Shown: positions 1-11,130 of the stretch, piece after piece
How the letters are laid out: every line of letters starts with the position of its first letter
How positions within the stretch are numbered: the stretch's first letter is position 1
Assembly (NCBI RefSeq): GCF_905475395.1
Contig: NC_058338.1
Coordinates: forward strand, 8,260,935 to 8,324,934
Length of the DNA: 64,000 nt
Direction of reading: 5' to 3'
Source of the DNA: Chrysoperla carnea
Taxonomy: Eukaryota > Arthropoda > Insecta > Neuroptera > Chrysopidae
Translations under genes and position numbers: made by a program
Notes under the pieces: generated by a model
The model's database searches: none
Told to the model about the DNA's origin: nothing
The model's input: only the letters and a program-made list of their open reading frames with translations

Positions 1-376
1 CGAACCCACCGTCTTGGGTATATTTCAACAAAAATTTACGGTTTATAAGATGAGTCCGTCCAAGATAGGACAAAAGTTATTAAAAAATAAACAGCTTTTG
101 TTTGAGACATTTCTTCGAAAGCTTCACTGCGTACAAACGGGGGCGAAAATTATATAGTATGAATTATATGAGAATATCAGTTCCTTTGCGAAGAAGACCT
201 GGTTGATCTTTGTTGCTTATTCACGAACTCGACCTCACTTTTTTCGTCCTGAATTAGATGAAAATTTTATGAAAACCTATACTAAAATTTTGTTCGTCAA
301 CATTTTTAGCCGTTATAAACTTGGAACTAAACTTAGTATACCTTGATATATTTCATATAAACATGGTATAAAAAAT
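1..376. repeat. Rep-P copies joined head to head
   Basis: Bases 1-185 match the internal part of Rep-P in minus orientation (compare 62820-63030). Bases 190-376 match its other part in plus orientation and end in the family terminus ACATGGTATAAA. Rep-P occurs about eleven times in this window. No coding potential was recognised. Confidence 0.6.
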
Positions 377-1049
377 AAATTTGTTGGCCAAAAGAAAATT
401 GTTTTTGAACTGAAAGTTATGAGTAAAAAACTGCACTTCGACACCGTTAACATGGTTTAAATTGTTTGAAAATAACTGAAGTATAAATTGTTTCAAGCAA
501 CGCAGCATATTACTAAACACTCCTAAAGAAGAACTTTTAAATCATACCCGATATAATCTTTTTGCATAATAAAATCGTTTACAAAATCGATATTTTATAC
601 AACATTGTCACCTTATAATATGTAAAAATGATAAAAATAATGTTATTTTGCAGCCGTACATACATATTTTACTAAAGTTACCAAGATGATGACTGACGAA
701 GGTGAAGAGATAAAGAATTCAATATTCTAAATGTCGGCAATTTGTATACAAAACGAATGTTTACATAATGTATGTGTCTGTAATGTACATATATACCTAC
801 GAATCCAAACGAATTGCATATGGAATAATACATACGTGTTGTTTATCTACAACTGAAGGTGGAAATATTTATCATCAAAGAGTTTTTTAAAAACGGAATG
901 AACTTTAAATCGAAATTAAACAAATAATAACCATAAGATTAATCATCACCGTATTAAGTTCAGTGGAAAGCTAATTTTATGCAATAATTGTTATACCTCA
1001 ATTGGTAAAAATGTTCTGTAATTACTAAATATATACAGAGTATTGATGA
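377..1049. other. AT-rich DNA, nothing recognised
   Basis: No long reading frame, RNA gene or repeat end was recognised here. Confidence 0.5.
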
Positions 1050-2364
1050 AATGATAGAGCAAAATTAAATTTTTTGGATTCTGATGACGTCATAAAGTTA
1101 AAAAATTCCACTTGATCCGATCTTATTGGAATTTATATTGAAATCTACTAATTTTGGGTAATTCTTTTCAACTATGATGCCAGTTTTTTGCTTGTTATCA
1201 ATTATCTGCTTAATTTCGGTACCACTGCTCCATATTCTTGAAACCTATTAGAGCTAGGTTAATTTTGATCAAAAATTTGAAAAGGATGACCCAAATTTAG
1301 TAGGATTACATACTTTGTTTATCAAAATTGGATAAAATTTGGATGTGATAGAGCAAAATTAAATTTTTTGGATTCTGATGACGTCATAAAGTTAAAAAAT
1401 TCGATTTTTTTGATAACAAAGGCAAATTTTATCCGATCTTATTGAAATTTTTCTTGAAACCTACTAATTTTGGGTCATTCTTTTCAACTGTGATGTCAGT
1501 TTTTCGCTAGTTATCAATTATCTGCTTAATTTCGGTACCACTGCTCCATATTCTTGAAACCTATTAGAGCTAAGTTAATTTTGATCAAAAATTTGAAAAC
1601 GATGGCCCAAATTAAGTAGGATTACATACTTGGTTTATCAAAATTGGATAAAATTTGGATGTGATAGAGCAAAATTAAAATTTTTGGATTTTGATGACGT
1701 CATAAAGTTAAAAAATTAGATTTTTTTGATAACAAAGGCAAATTTTATCTGATCTCATTGGAATTTTTCTTGAAACCTACTAATTTTGGGTCATTCTTTT
1801 CAACTGTGATGTCAGTTTTTCGCTAGTTATCAATTATCTGCTTAATTTCGGTACCACTGCTTCATATTCTTGAAACCTATTAGAGCTAGGTTAATTTTGA
1901 TCAAAAATTTGAAAACGATGGCCCAAATTAAGTAGGATTACATACTTGGTTTATAAAAATTGGATAAAATTTGGATGTGATAGAGCAAAATTAAATTTTT
2001 TGGATTTTGATGACGCCATAAAGTTAAAAAATTCGATTTTTTTGATAACACAGCCAAATTTGATCCTATCTTATTGGAATTTTTTTTGAAATCTACTAAT
2101 TTTGGGTCATACTTTTCAACTGTGATGTTAGTTTTTCGGTAGCTATTACTGTTGTGCTTAATTCCGGTATCTGGGCTCCACATTCTTGGAAACTATTAGA
2201 GCTAGGTTAATTTTGATCACAAATTTGAAAAGTATGACCCAAATTTAGTACAATTACATACCTGGTTTATCAAAATTGGATAAAATTTGGATGTGATAGA
2301 GCAAAATTAAATTTTTTGGATTTTGATGACGTCATAAAGTTAAAAAATTCGATTTTTTTGATAA
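1050..2364. repeat. Sat316 tandem array, about 4 units
   Basis: The phrase TGATAGAGCAAAATTAAA starts at 1052, 1346, 1662, 1978 and 2294, giving steps of 294, 316, 316 and 316 bp. Units are strongly alike over their full length. Each unit holds a TGACGTCA palindrome (1085, 1379, 1695, 2327), degraded to TGACGCCA at 2011. A second block of the same family lies at 40965-41490. Short reading frames here are chance frames in the repeat. Confidence 0.92.
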
Positions 2365-2993
2365 GTTCAAAGGATATTTGAACAATTATTATTAAACTTC
2401 AACCTACTTTCGATTTTTTTAAATTCTCTGCATTATGTTTATTTCAGATGAAATATTTTTCGTATATGAAAATCTGACACTAAAAAAAACCATATTTTTA
2501 CAGGTGAAAAGTCATACACAAAATTTTTCTTGTCTATATATCTCTTTGATATTTATGCTAATAATATGCAGAATAAACGTATGTTCTAAGAGAAATTTAT
2601 TTTGTTGAATATTCTACGCTTGAAAATAATAATGGGATAATTTTTCTTCCGTTCTATTGATAATATTATCAATAATTATTAATTGTTAATATTATTGATA
2701 AGTATTATTTGATACTTAAATGAGCTGTATAGTATTGAGACAGAATGAACTGTCTGTCTTGAAAGTATAACGTGAGCTTTGATTTTCAGTATAGCATAGC
2801 CGAGTGGAAAGTATCTGATTTTTATTACTCTAATTTTTTTTTTCTGAAAGATGTTTTGACATCTGTTTTAATGCATAAAAATTGGTCTGCCAGCGAAAAT
2901 TTTTTTTGCTATGATTGCATAAATTCTGACATATTGATTAAAAAAAATTGTCAAACAGGTCAGAAATAAAAGATATCTTAAGCTTTATTAGTC
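2365..2993. other. AT-rich DNA with AT palindromes
   Basis: No gene was seen. Around 2655-2710 there are overlapping palindromes such as ATTGATAATATTATCAAT. These are probably simple low-complexity structure. Confidence 0.5.
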
Positions 2994-3245
2994 GCCCTAT
3001 TAGCTCAGTTGGTTAAGGCGTAACCAATTCCGTCCGCGGTGTGCTTAGGGAGATAAAAAACAAAAATAAATTAAGTAATAGTATGATGGGCTGGTGTAGT
3101 GCATGGTATATGCATGAAGGAGGTGCATTCAGCCTCTGAAATTGAGGAGCTAATAAATGAAATTATCAACGGAAAGGTGGTAAAACACATATGGTATCAC
3201 AATGGGCTCTATAGCCTAAGTGTGTCCTTCGTGGAGACACTTTGT
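2994..3245 (+). mobile_element. SINE-1, tRNA-derived, internal promoter damaged
   Basis: The head reads GCCCTATTAGCTCAGTTGG, with a perfect tRNA-like A box (TAGCTCAGTTGG, 3001-3012). The B box seen in other copies (GGTTCGATTCC) is deleted here. The body with CAGCCTCTGAAATTGAGGAG and GGGCTCTATAGCCTAAGTG is shared with copies at 13232, 26600, 33478 and 47502. It is a non-coding retroelement, not a functional tRNA. Confidence 0.85.
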
Positions 3246-4008
3246 TATGGGTTCTTATACTATAGGTACTTTTTATTTTTTGTGCAAGGGAGCTAAAATA
3301 GTTTTTTCTTAACACAAAAAAATTTCTATTTATTGAAAAGTCACCATTTTATAGCATCTAAAGAAAAGTTTGATGCACTTGTACTCTATTTGTGGACTCT
3401 ATTTGACGAATTCCAATCCAAATACGAAAAAATTCAAAGTTGAAAACTAAAAACATTTTCATTTTTTTGACATCAAAGAAAAACGAGACATATATTATCT
3501 TTGCTTGAATTTAAAAAAGCATTGAAAACATGTAACAAAAACGTAACAAAAAAAAAATGTTTTTTTTTTTCGACATTTAAGTTAATGTATTTTGTATAAT
3601 GTATTTTGTGGAGTACATCCATCGGTTTATGAGAGGGTATACATAATTTTTCAGTCAGTGTAACTTTAACAGTTTTCAAAGTTACATTATAAAAAAATAA
3701 AAACTAAAATAAATATTTTCTAACTGGAAACTTGATTGTGAAAAGTTAAAACTAGGGCAAACGTGATGTAACTGATTTTTCATATTTTGTTTTTTCTTTT
3801 TGTTGTTGTAGCAAGAAGATTGTGTGATTCATGATTTTTTCTACACAGAAAATTTTTAATCGACTTCGAATTTGAGTCAAGCTTAATAAAAATTTGTAAT
3901 TGTGCGGGAAAAATTTTGGTCTGATGTCATTTTCAAATTCGAATTTTAATCTTCAGATTTTGTTGACACGGTATATCAACTTTCGTGCCATGGTGAATAT
4001 ATGAATTT
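3246..4008. other. AT-rich DNA, nothing recognised
   Basis: No supported gene or repeat terminus was found. Homopolymer T and A runs are frequent. Confidence 0.5.
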
Positions 4009-4320
4009 ATTCGCACCGTGCGTGAGTTTTTTTGGAGGTGTTTCCATGGTAACGATACACTACTTTAATTATAAAATTGTATGGATGCATATATAATTGT
4101 ATGGATTGCATTTATGACTTACATTGAAAAATTTCATATTATTATCTCACAAATCTAAATAAATAATTATGATAATTTAAATTTGAAAACTAATATTTGT
4201 ACAATTTGATTTCTTATTAATTAATTAGTGTTTTTCCATAATTTTAATTTGACTTTTTCTATAACATTAACATGTTAAGAATTGCAAATTAGTCATAACA
4301 GCCTCCTTTATCGCCAAAAC
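4009..4320 (+). repeat. Rep-R copy
   Basis: It starts with TATTCGCACCGTGCGTGAG and contains GTTTCCATGGTAAC (4040-4053). It ends near the GCCTCCTTTATCGCC segment. The same sequence recurs in minus orientation at 19000-19232, 27295-28219 and 30837-31223, as a fragment at 33438-33476, and diverged at 39645-39897. The class is not known. Confidence 0.8.
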
Positions 4321-6024
4321 ATTCTGTACATATATGCCTGAATCACCGAGTAAATATAAATGTTGCCTGTCTCCAATATATAATATTTGTTTAGTAAAAT
4401 GACACAAACTTTTATTAAGTCAGTTTAAATGTTGGTTTCATATATAAATATAATAAATATCTGTTTTACTTTCTGTTCAAATGGTTCAATTTTTCATAAA
4501 TATTATTATCAATCATAATATTTTTTAATAAAATAAATTCTTTAGATTATTTTTATATTTGTCAAAGACAGTACACAAAGACAGTACCAACATAACACAA
4601 TGGACCGACCCTTCGATAAGCGGAAAGGACAATTTTTATAAATTCTTTTGTTTTTATATATGACTTTTATTTTTATATCCATTCGTCCATTTATGAATAC
4701 GACGAATAACTTCAGAGTGACATAACGTTGAGTTGGTTTTCAAATAACATGTTTTATAAATATTTATTGTCATTTTTTTTATTTTATTAAATATTTTTGA
4801 TATTAATAGCATAGAAGCGTACACATATTTCGAGAAATATTGAAAGGAGGATACACAAAATGATTTTGGACTTCACTAAAATGTTTTCAAATTTGAGATT
4901 TTGTTATCTTATCTATTATTTTTCTAGCCTCTGTTTCTGCCACATCGCGAGATCTTCCTTATCACTCCTTATCAATTTTTATGATTTATTTCTCATTTTA
5001 TTGCTTATCGTGGGGCTAAAAACCAAAAATAGACTAACATAGAAATCTCTCCTGAGAGCGGCACGAAACATTCTTTCGAAAAATTAAGATATTAAACAGC
5101 TATTGATAATACGAATCATTGTACAAGACCATGATTCCCGCTGGATGACATCCTAATGCACATTTTACTACTCTCACAATTCGATCTCGCTGTCTTCGAC
5201 ATGTGCAGGCTTTATGGTTTGCTCTAGAGAACAGGACTAGAAGATGTCTGTGAATAAACCATTGAAAATCCTTCAAATTTCTCTTAAATGCATTCCTGTT
5301 CCTATTTTTATTGGTCCAGAGGCAAAATGTATTTCTTTAACCACTTCTACCGCGTTAACCGATGCATGTGACCCTATAACAAAGCATTAATTAAAAACGA
5401 TCGAGTGGTGTCATGGGACACCTGGTAGGAACTATATTCCTTTCGTACATTGATTCATTATAAATTTAGTGCTTACTTTTTTAGAAGTTAAATACTTGTT
5501 TGATTCTTTAAAGAATTAAATTTTATAGTTATTTTTAGTTTTTACTGTGTGACATAATTGTAGTATATGTTTAAAAAAGACATACTTTTGATTTAGTAGT
5601 CAATCCAATATGTGAGTATATTAAGTTTGGTTTGATTCTGATATTTATTATAACATAACATAAAAATTGCATTGTACTTACTTAAAATTATCTCTGTTTT
5701 CTTTAACTGCTGATAACTTTCTCAACAAAATTTTTTTTTAATGCTAAAACATAAAATTTTGAAAAAAAGTACAAATTGACAGATTTTTGCATTTTCTCAA
5801 AATTCATTGTAGCTTGAATCGATTGAAAATTTTAGTTTCCTAGGTAACCTAGGTAATGTCGGTTTTTGGTGTTTGTTGCAGCTTTTGTTGGTTTTAACTT
5901 CCATCCAGCAAACAAATATACTGATGGAAAGTACCTTGTTTGAAATGTGGCATAATACCTACTAAGCAATAATCAGTGAATTATTAATAGCCAACTTGCA
6001 AAAAAGTAAATATATAGTTAAAAT
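4321..6024. other. AT-rich DNA with a weak Rep-T fragment
   Basis: Bases 4905-5010 resemble part of Rep-T (the phrase ATCTTCCTTATCACTCCTTA compares with 24705-24730). The rest shows no recognisable gene. Confidence 0.4.
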
Positions 6025-6527
6025 CACTACATAGTATAAAACAAAGTCGCTTTCTCTGTCCCTATGTCCCTATGTCCCTTTGTATGCTTAAATCTTTGAA
6101 ACTACGCAACGGATTTTGATGCGGTTTTTTTTAATAGATAGAGTGATTCAAGAGGAAGGATGTTATATGTATAATAACATCCATTAAATAGTGGAGAAGT
6201 ACTGCTATTTTTGAGGTTAATAGTTAAAAATGTAAAAAGTAAATAAGTAAAAATGTAGTGTATGAATTTAGATATTCCAAAGATAGCAGGAAATCTTCAT
6301 GGTATAGGGAAAGGGGGATTGTTTTACTCCAAATTTAACGCGTGCGGGCCACGGGCAGTAGTGAATAAATCAAAACTACTGGATCGATTTTAATCACATA
6401 GGCTATATATTTTATACCCGTGCGAAGCCAGAGCGGGCCGCTATGTTTTTATATACAACGTTCACAGTTTTTGTGTAGTGTATTTAGTATCAGCATTGCA
6501 CCCGTGCGAAGCCGGGCGGGTCGCTAG
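6025..6527 (+). mobile_element. Non-autonomous Helitron
   Basis: The 5' region reads TATAAAACAAAGTCGCTTTC, a head shared with 13668. The 3' end is a GC-rich hairpin, CCGTGCGAAGCCGGGCGGG, followed by TCGCTAG and then T, matching the Helitron CTRR-T rule. A second, similar terminus (GTGCGAAGCCAGAGCGGG then CCGCTATG) lies about 80 bp inside at 6417-6445. The exact 5' end is uncertain. There is no Rep/helicase coding, so it is non-autonomous. Confidence 0.78.
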
Positions 6528-6994
6528 TTTTACTATAAAAAACAAATTCAGATGGGTAGCCATCCCTTCAGATTCTTGCCTTCTAGTAAGTAAGTTTTTC
6601 ATATAGTCGCTGCCTAAGGGTTGCAAAATATTTCAAGAAACTCAAGGATAATTCATGGGACATTGTCCTTAAGATACTCTACTCTATTATATGCATGTAA
6701 TTTTCTGTAAATTTCTACTTTTCTTTACATTTTCAACTAGTGAATGTAAAAGTAAGCATCGTTGTACAATGTTGGTAGATATTACATATATATAGTAAAT
6801 AAGAGCAGCAGCTTTTTAACCTCTCTTAATTACATTTCAAGTTGACATTGATTTATTGTTTTTGTGTAATGTTGCAAGTAATTAACTCTTATGGACATTG
6901 TTTTCTGGACATAATTAGTGTGTTATATATGTTACTATATATACATATTTATATGTAAAGGAATGAATGAATGTTATTTGAAAATTATCCTTTA

Positions 6995-8292
6995 TAGTAG
7001 GGGAGCCCAAGAGGGGATTTTGGGATTTACTAAAGCGCGGCAGATTAACATACAGGGAGGAACCTAGTACCCCATTAAATACCTCCACTAAGTATTAGCC
7101 CCGTATATGTGGCCGCGCGTCAAGGATAAAGGATCAGATTAGTAAAAAAAAATTGATCATCTGAAATTCTCGAGCGTGTCAGATTAAGGTAGGGTAAGTT
7201 AGTTATATGCTAAAAAGTGTATATTCCACTAATCTGACAATTTTCGATTGACGATAAGAAGTAGGTGGGTTACAAACTTGTAAAAAAAAAACGTCATCTC
7301 GACTTTCTCGAGCGTGGCTAAATTTTTTTTTATTTTGAAGGTAATAATTCAACGTTCACAAATAATATATAATCTGACGATTTCCGTAAGCCGAAGTAAG
7401 GAAAAATAATCGATAAAGTTTAATGCATGCAGCTACGTGATGCCGGTATTCCCCTTCTCGCGTTTCTATTCCTCTCTCACTCTTTCTCTATCTATGACTC
7501 TCTCACTCCGTCCCCACTTTGGGTTCTGTTGCCATGACGCCATGACAGCTGATTGCACAGATGGTTTTGTTTACAACGTATTTGTAACGCCTGAAATTAT
7601 TTTGCGATTTTGATGTTTATTATGTGAATTAAAATTTGAAAAAAAGTTACTATGAGTGACATTAATGTAAAGTGTGTGTTTTGTGGTGAAACTAATTTAC
7701 AAAAAACTGTCAAAATACAAAAATACAAAAAAAAATTCTTTCCATTGTCAGTTTAGGCGAATCCCTCCAGATAATCGTCAGATTATGAGACAGCACGTTT
7801 AAGATATATAAATGAACCATATATATCTTAATCTGACGCGCTCGAGTATTTCAAAATGGCGATTTTTTTTTGCACATTCTTATAATGGCTGCGAGTTTAG
7901 GTCACATCCAAATCGTCAGATTATTATATAAGAGCCTTCTTTTAGGTTCACTTAACATCCCCTTTGAAAATCTGACGCGCTCGATTAAATTTTTTTTGTT
8001 TCCGTTTTCAACCCTTACGCGCGACCACCCCCATCATGGAAACAATCAGATTAACATACGTATGTTTTCAAAAAAACGTAGGACATGGATGCTATTAATA
8101 TCTGATGCGCTCGAGTATGTCCATGCAACTGTTTTTTTTTACATTTTTGAAAATTTATAGCCGCTCCCCCCACCGATGAAAGTGTATATATTATATGATA
8201 TTTTTTTCTTCTTATCATCTAAGCTTCGCAATCCAATAGGTCTCTTCGACGCTCGAGTAAATCCCGATTTAGCATCCTTGGCTCCCCTACTA
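6995..8292. mobile_element. 1.3-kb DNA transposon with TTA duplication
   Basis: The ends are inverted repeats starting TAGTAGGGGAGCC that stay alike for about 42 bp (shared GGGATTTACT then CGAGCG or AAAGCG). Both ends are flanked by TTA (6992-6994 and 8293-8295). A 3-bp TTA duplication suits PIF/Harbinger, but a 2-bp TA reading is also possible, so the superfamily is left open. Motifs of the form AATCTGACGCGCTCGAG, in both orientations, recur through both flanks at roughly 7040, 7130, 7180, 7230, 7371, 7775, 7830, 7910, 7968, 8043, 8097 and 8246. No transposase core is visible. Confidence 0.8.
7652..7756 (+). CDS. Short Cys-x2-Cys frame, possible first exon
   Basis: A short open frame inside the 1.3-kb transposon begins MSDINVKCVFCGETNLQ and ends after about 34 codons. 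It has a zinc-ligand-like CVFC pair and a Lys-rich continuation. A CT-rich, promoter-like tract precedes it at 7465-7520. It could be the first exon of a larger transposon gene whose remainder was lost, or a chance frame. The function is unknown. Confidence 0.3.
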   Translation: MSDINVKCVFCGETNLQKTVKIQKYKKKFFPLSV

Positions 8293-8295
8293 TTA

Positions 8296-9439
8296 CAAGA
8301 GAACTTGTTGTAAGTTTACCAACTTTATATATACAAAGTAATTTTGTTACCATCTCTGTCCGAAATGATGGCAAATGATATATTACGAAGGGTCAATAAA
8401 CAGAAATAGTTAATATTCTTATCTGTTAGTTAAAATATTACAATGTAAGGGAAATGAAAGTAAATAGCCACACTAAGAAAATCAATGAGCTAATTCAGCA
8501 CGAAACGTTGCGTTAAACATAAATAATTTTCTCAATTGCCTTGTTATTTGATCTTCAATCCTCTTAGCTCCAATTTGATTAATTCATATTGTTTTGCTAA
8601 TTTTCTCTCATATTTATCCATCTTAATGAATCATTTGCTTTATTCTTTTCCCTGAAAGCTTAATTTGTTTGTGAGTTAATTGGATTTGGATTTTTTAAAC
8701 AGAAGAACTTAGCCTACCCGCTAAACACAAGCGGATGGGAGTCATGAAGCAGGCGGGCTAAGCAATAGAATTAGCTATTATTAAAATATTAGAGCTGTAG
8801 GTGTTAATTGAGAATTAAGGTGTTTGTTTCCTTACCGTATTGTAAAAAAATTTTGGTTGATTGCACGGTACATCCAAATACATGCTTTGTAGTCAAATAA
8901 TGTGTTATTTTTAGCTTTACAATACCAAGCAACTACAAAAATATATAATATATTGTGTGTAAGTGCTGCTTATAAATTTGATAATATACACATCTCTCTT
9001 GAATCATCAATACTTTAACTATAGTCGTCTCTGTTCATCAAATATTGGACCTTCGATAATTAAATTAAAATTTTGTTTTGATATCATCCACAACTTTTTA
9101 TTTTTATGGTATTCTTATAAACTACAAGATTGTCTAAATATTTTAGATAGTTTTTTATCACACTCTATAGATTATTTGATATAGAAATATCCAATTGAAA
9201 AGAATAACCTATATGATTCATCATTTTTTCAGCCAACTTTGAACGATAAAATAATAATAAAAAGCTCGATGATCAAGGAATTTTTTTGTGATTTTTGGAA
9301 ACTTTGTTAATCAAAAAATGTATTTATAAAGTTTTATTGAAATCCCTAGTATTATTCAATCCTTACAAATCTCCGTAAATATATATAATTTAAAAATCAC
9401 TTTTTAAAATAAAGCAAAACTTATAATCAAAAAGTTAAT
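8296..9439. other. AT-rich DNA, small hairpin only
   Basis: No gene was recognised. A GC-richer hairpin (arms near CTTAGCCTACCCGC and GCGGGCTAAG, 8709-8762) is the only compact structure seen. Confidence 0.45.
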
Positions 9440-9477
9440 AATTATAGGTGAAACAAAGTTGACGGGGTCAGCTAGTA
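9440..9477 (+). mobile_element. Helitron-like 3' end
   Basis: The sequence AAAGTTGACGGGGTCAG followed by CTAG and T has the form of a Helitron 3' terminus. Its 5' limit was not found, so only the terminus is called. Confidence 0.5.
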
Positions 9478-9786
9478 TACATATAATAACATATTCCCGC
9501 TTCATTATTGTTCACCGCATGTTGTTTATGATAAACGTTGTACTATCATTTTCCTAATATATTGTAATAATAATCATAATAATAATAATATTAATAATAA
9601 TAATCATTCCCATCATTCATTTTATTACATGTTATTAATAGATGACTTACTAACATTTTAGTACACTTTGTGCGTGTTCATATAATTAAGTGTTTTTATA
9701 TAGGTATTATTATAATAAATATATAACAAATACATTTTAGTTCAAACAATCTTATATAAACCAAAATGAATTGATTAGTTCAATAA
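9478..9786. other. AT-rich DNA with AATA-type simple repeat
   Basis: A run of TAATAATAATAAT-like units lies around 9563-9607. Nothing else was recognised. Confidence 0.5.
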
Positions 9787-9969
9787 TTACATGATATAAT
9801 GACCTTTTGACCGGTACATATTATTAAATATATCCTTTTCTTCATCATTATTGTGATAATATTCATTTATGATAATTTCCATATTATACTTATACTCGTC
9901 AACACTCGCGGTAATCGTTCGGTAATCTTTAGTAGCGTGATAAGAGATATGCTCATGTATTTTGCACAT
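9787..9969 (-). other. Open frame carrying the HATKDYR motif
   Basis: A 60-codon minus-strand frame begins MCKIHEHISYHATKDYRT. About 65 bp of it aligns without gaps, and in the same reading frame, with 34730-34795 (plus) and 50234-50298 (plus). The shared residues are roughly (E/D)-Q-I-x-x-H-A-T-K-D-Y-R-T. The protein family was not recognised. It may be an exon remnant of a dispersed gene family or part of an unidentified repeat. Nothing shows that it is expressed. Confidence 0.3.
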
Positions 9970-11017
9970 GCGTCAAATAAATCATAACTTCTACATAATT
10001 TTATATAAATTTATTTTTTATTGCACATATTTATCGACTTATTAATAAAAATAGAGGCAAAAATATTAAGTCGTAAAGCTTTCATATTTTATTTGAGTAA
10101 AACATGCTTCTGAACGTAAAAGTGTAGGTTGTCACTGGGTAAACAGGTAGGATATTGTTAAAACTACATATAAGTAGTTTTCACCGAATCGCTTCGGAAA
10201 AATTTAACAATCAATCACTTTAAATGCAATTATGCCAAAAAATTTGATTAAGCTTTACACAAGAAATTAAAACTTTATACGTATTAAAAATCTGATTTTT
10301 TCATACACTTTTTGAGGGGTGAAAATCGTAAAAAATCGCGTTTTGTCAAATTTTAGGAAGTTTTTACTCGAAAACATGGAGGGTTAACATTTTTTTGTTA
10401 ATTTTGACCCCAATTACATGTTTTACATGTTCAGGAGCTACTTTTACGTTTTAAACAGGATCCTGCAAGAATTAATCATGGTTAATTTTTCTGGGTCTAA
10501 TAATGTCTTCAAAAATATGATAGAAATGTGTACATATCTCGTAAATCGAACAATGTTCCAGAAAAAAGGTTGATGAAGAAATAAAAATAATACAAAATGA
10601 TAATTAACATATCTGTCAATGGTATGGGAAATGAAACAAACACAATTTTAATGACTCAATTTAAAAAAAAAAAGAAGTAAAAAACAATTCATAACAAAAT
10701 GATTAAAACATTAAACAAAAAATAAATCACGAAACTAATTATTAAAAATACATATAACGAAAATAAAAACTAATTTCTTTTACAAATATTATTCAATATA
10801 TAATTATGTACTTACATGTATTGTAACGAAATTCTATTTCCTTCCCATAACTTGATTTTATTTTGTTACAAAATGTATTTTTAAATATTATGAGTATTTA
10901 AGAAAAACAAATAGTAAATATAATTACAAGTAATTTGAATACTGACACAAAATATACAGACAATTATTTCAATATCCAAAGGGGTTAAAATTTAATTGAA
11001 AATGGATTTAAAATAAG
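9970..11017. other. AT-rich DNA, nothing recognised
   Basis: No supported gene or repeat boundary was seen. Confidence 0.5.
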
Positions 11018-11130
11018 TGAGAACAGACAATTGACTGAGTTAATTGTTGAAATATCATGTATAGATAGTGTTGATTACTCTATCACATAACACATACATA
11101 CATATCACACATATTGTATAACAGATGTGC
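11018..11130 (+). repeat. Rep-P left-end fragment
   Basis: AGTGAGAACAGACAATTGAC and GAGTTAATTGTTGAAATATC match the start of the near-complete copy at 52304. The rest of the element is absent. Confidence 0.65.

Noticed and set aside
2994..3080. A tRNA gene
   Set aside because: Only the D-arm/A-box side is tRNA-like. The B box and acceptor closure are missing and the same body recurs elsewhere, so it is a SINE.
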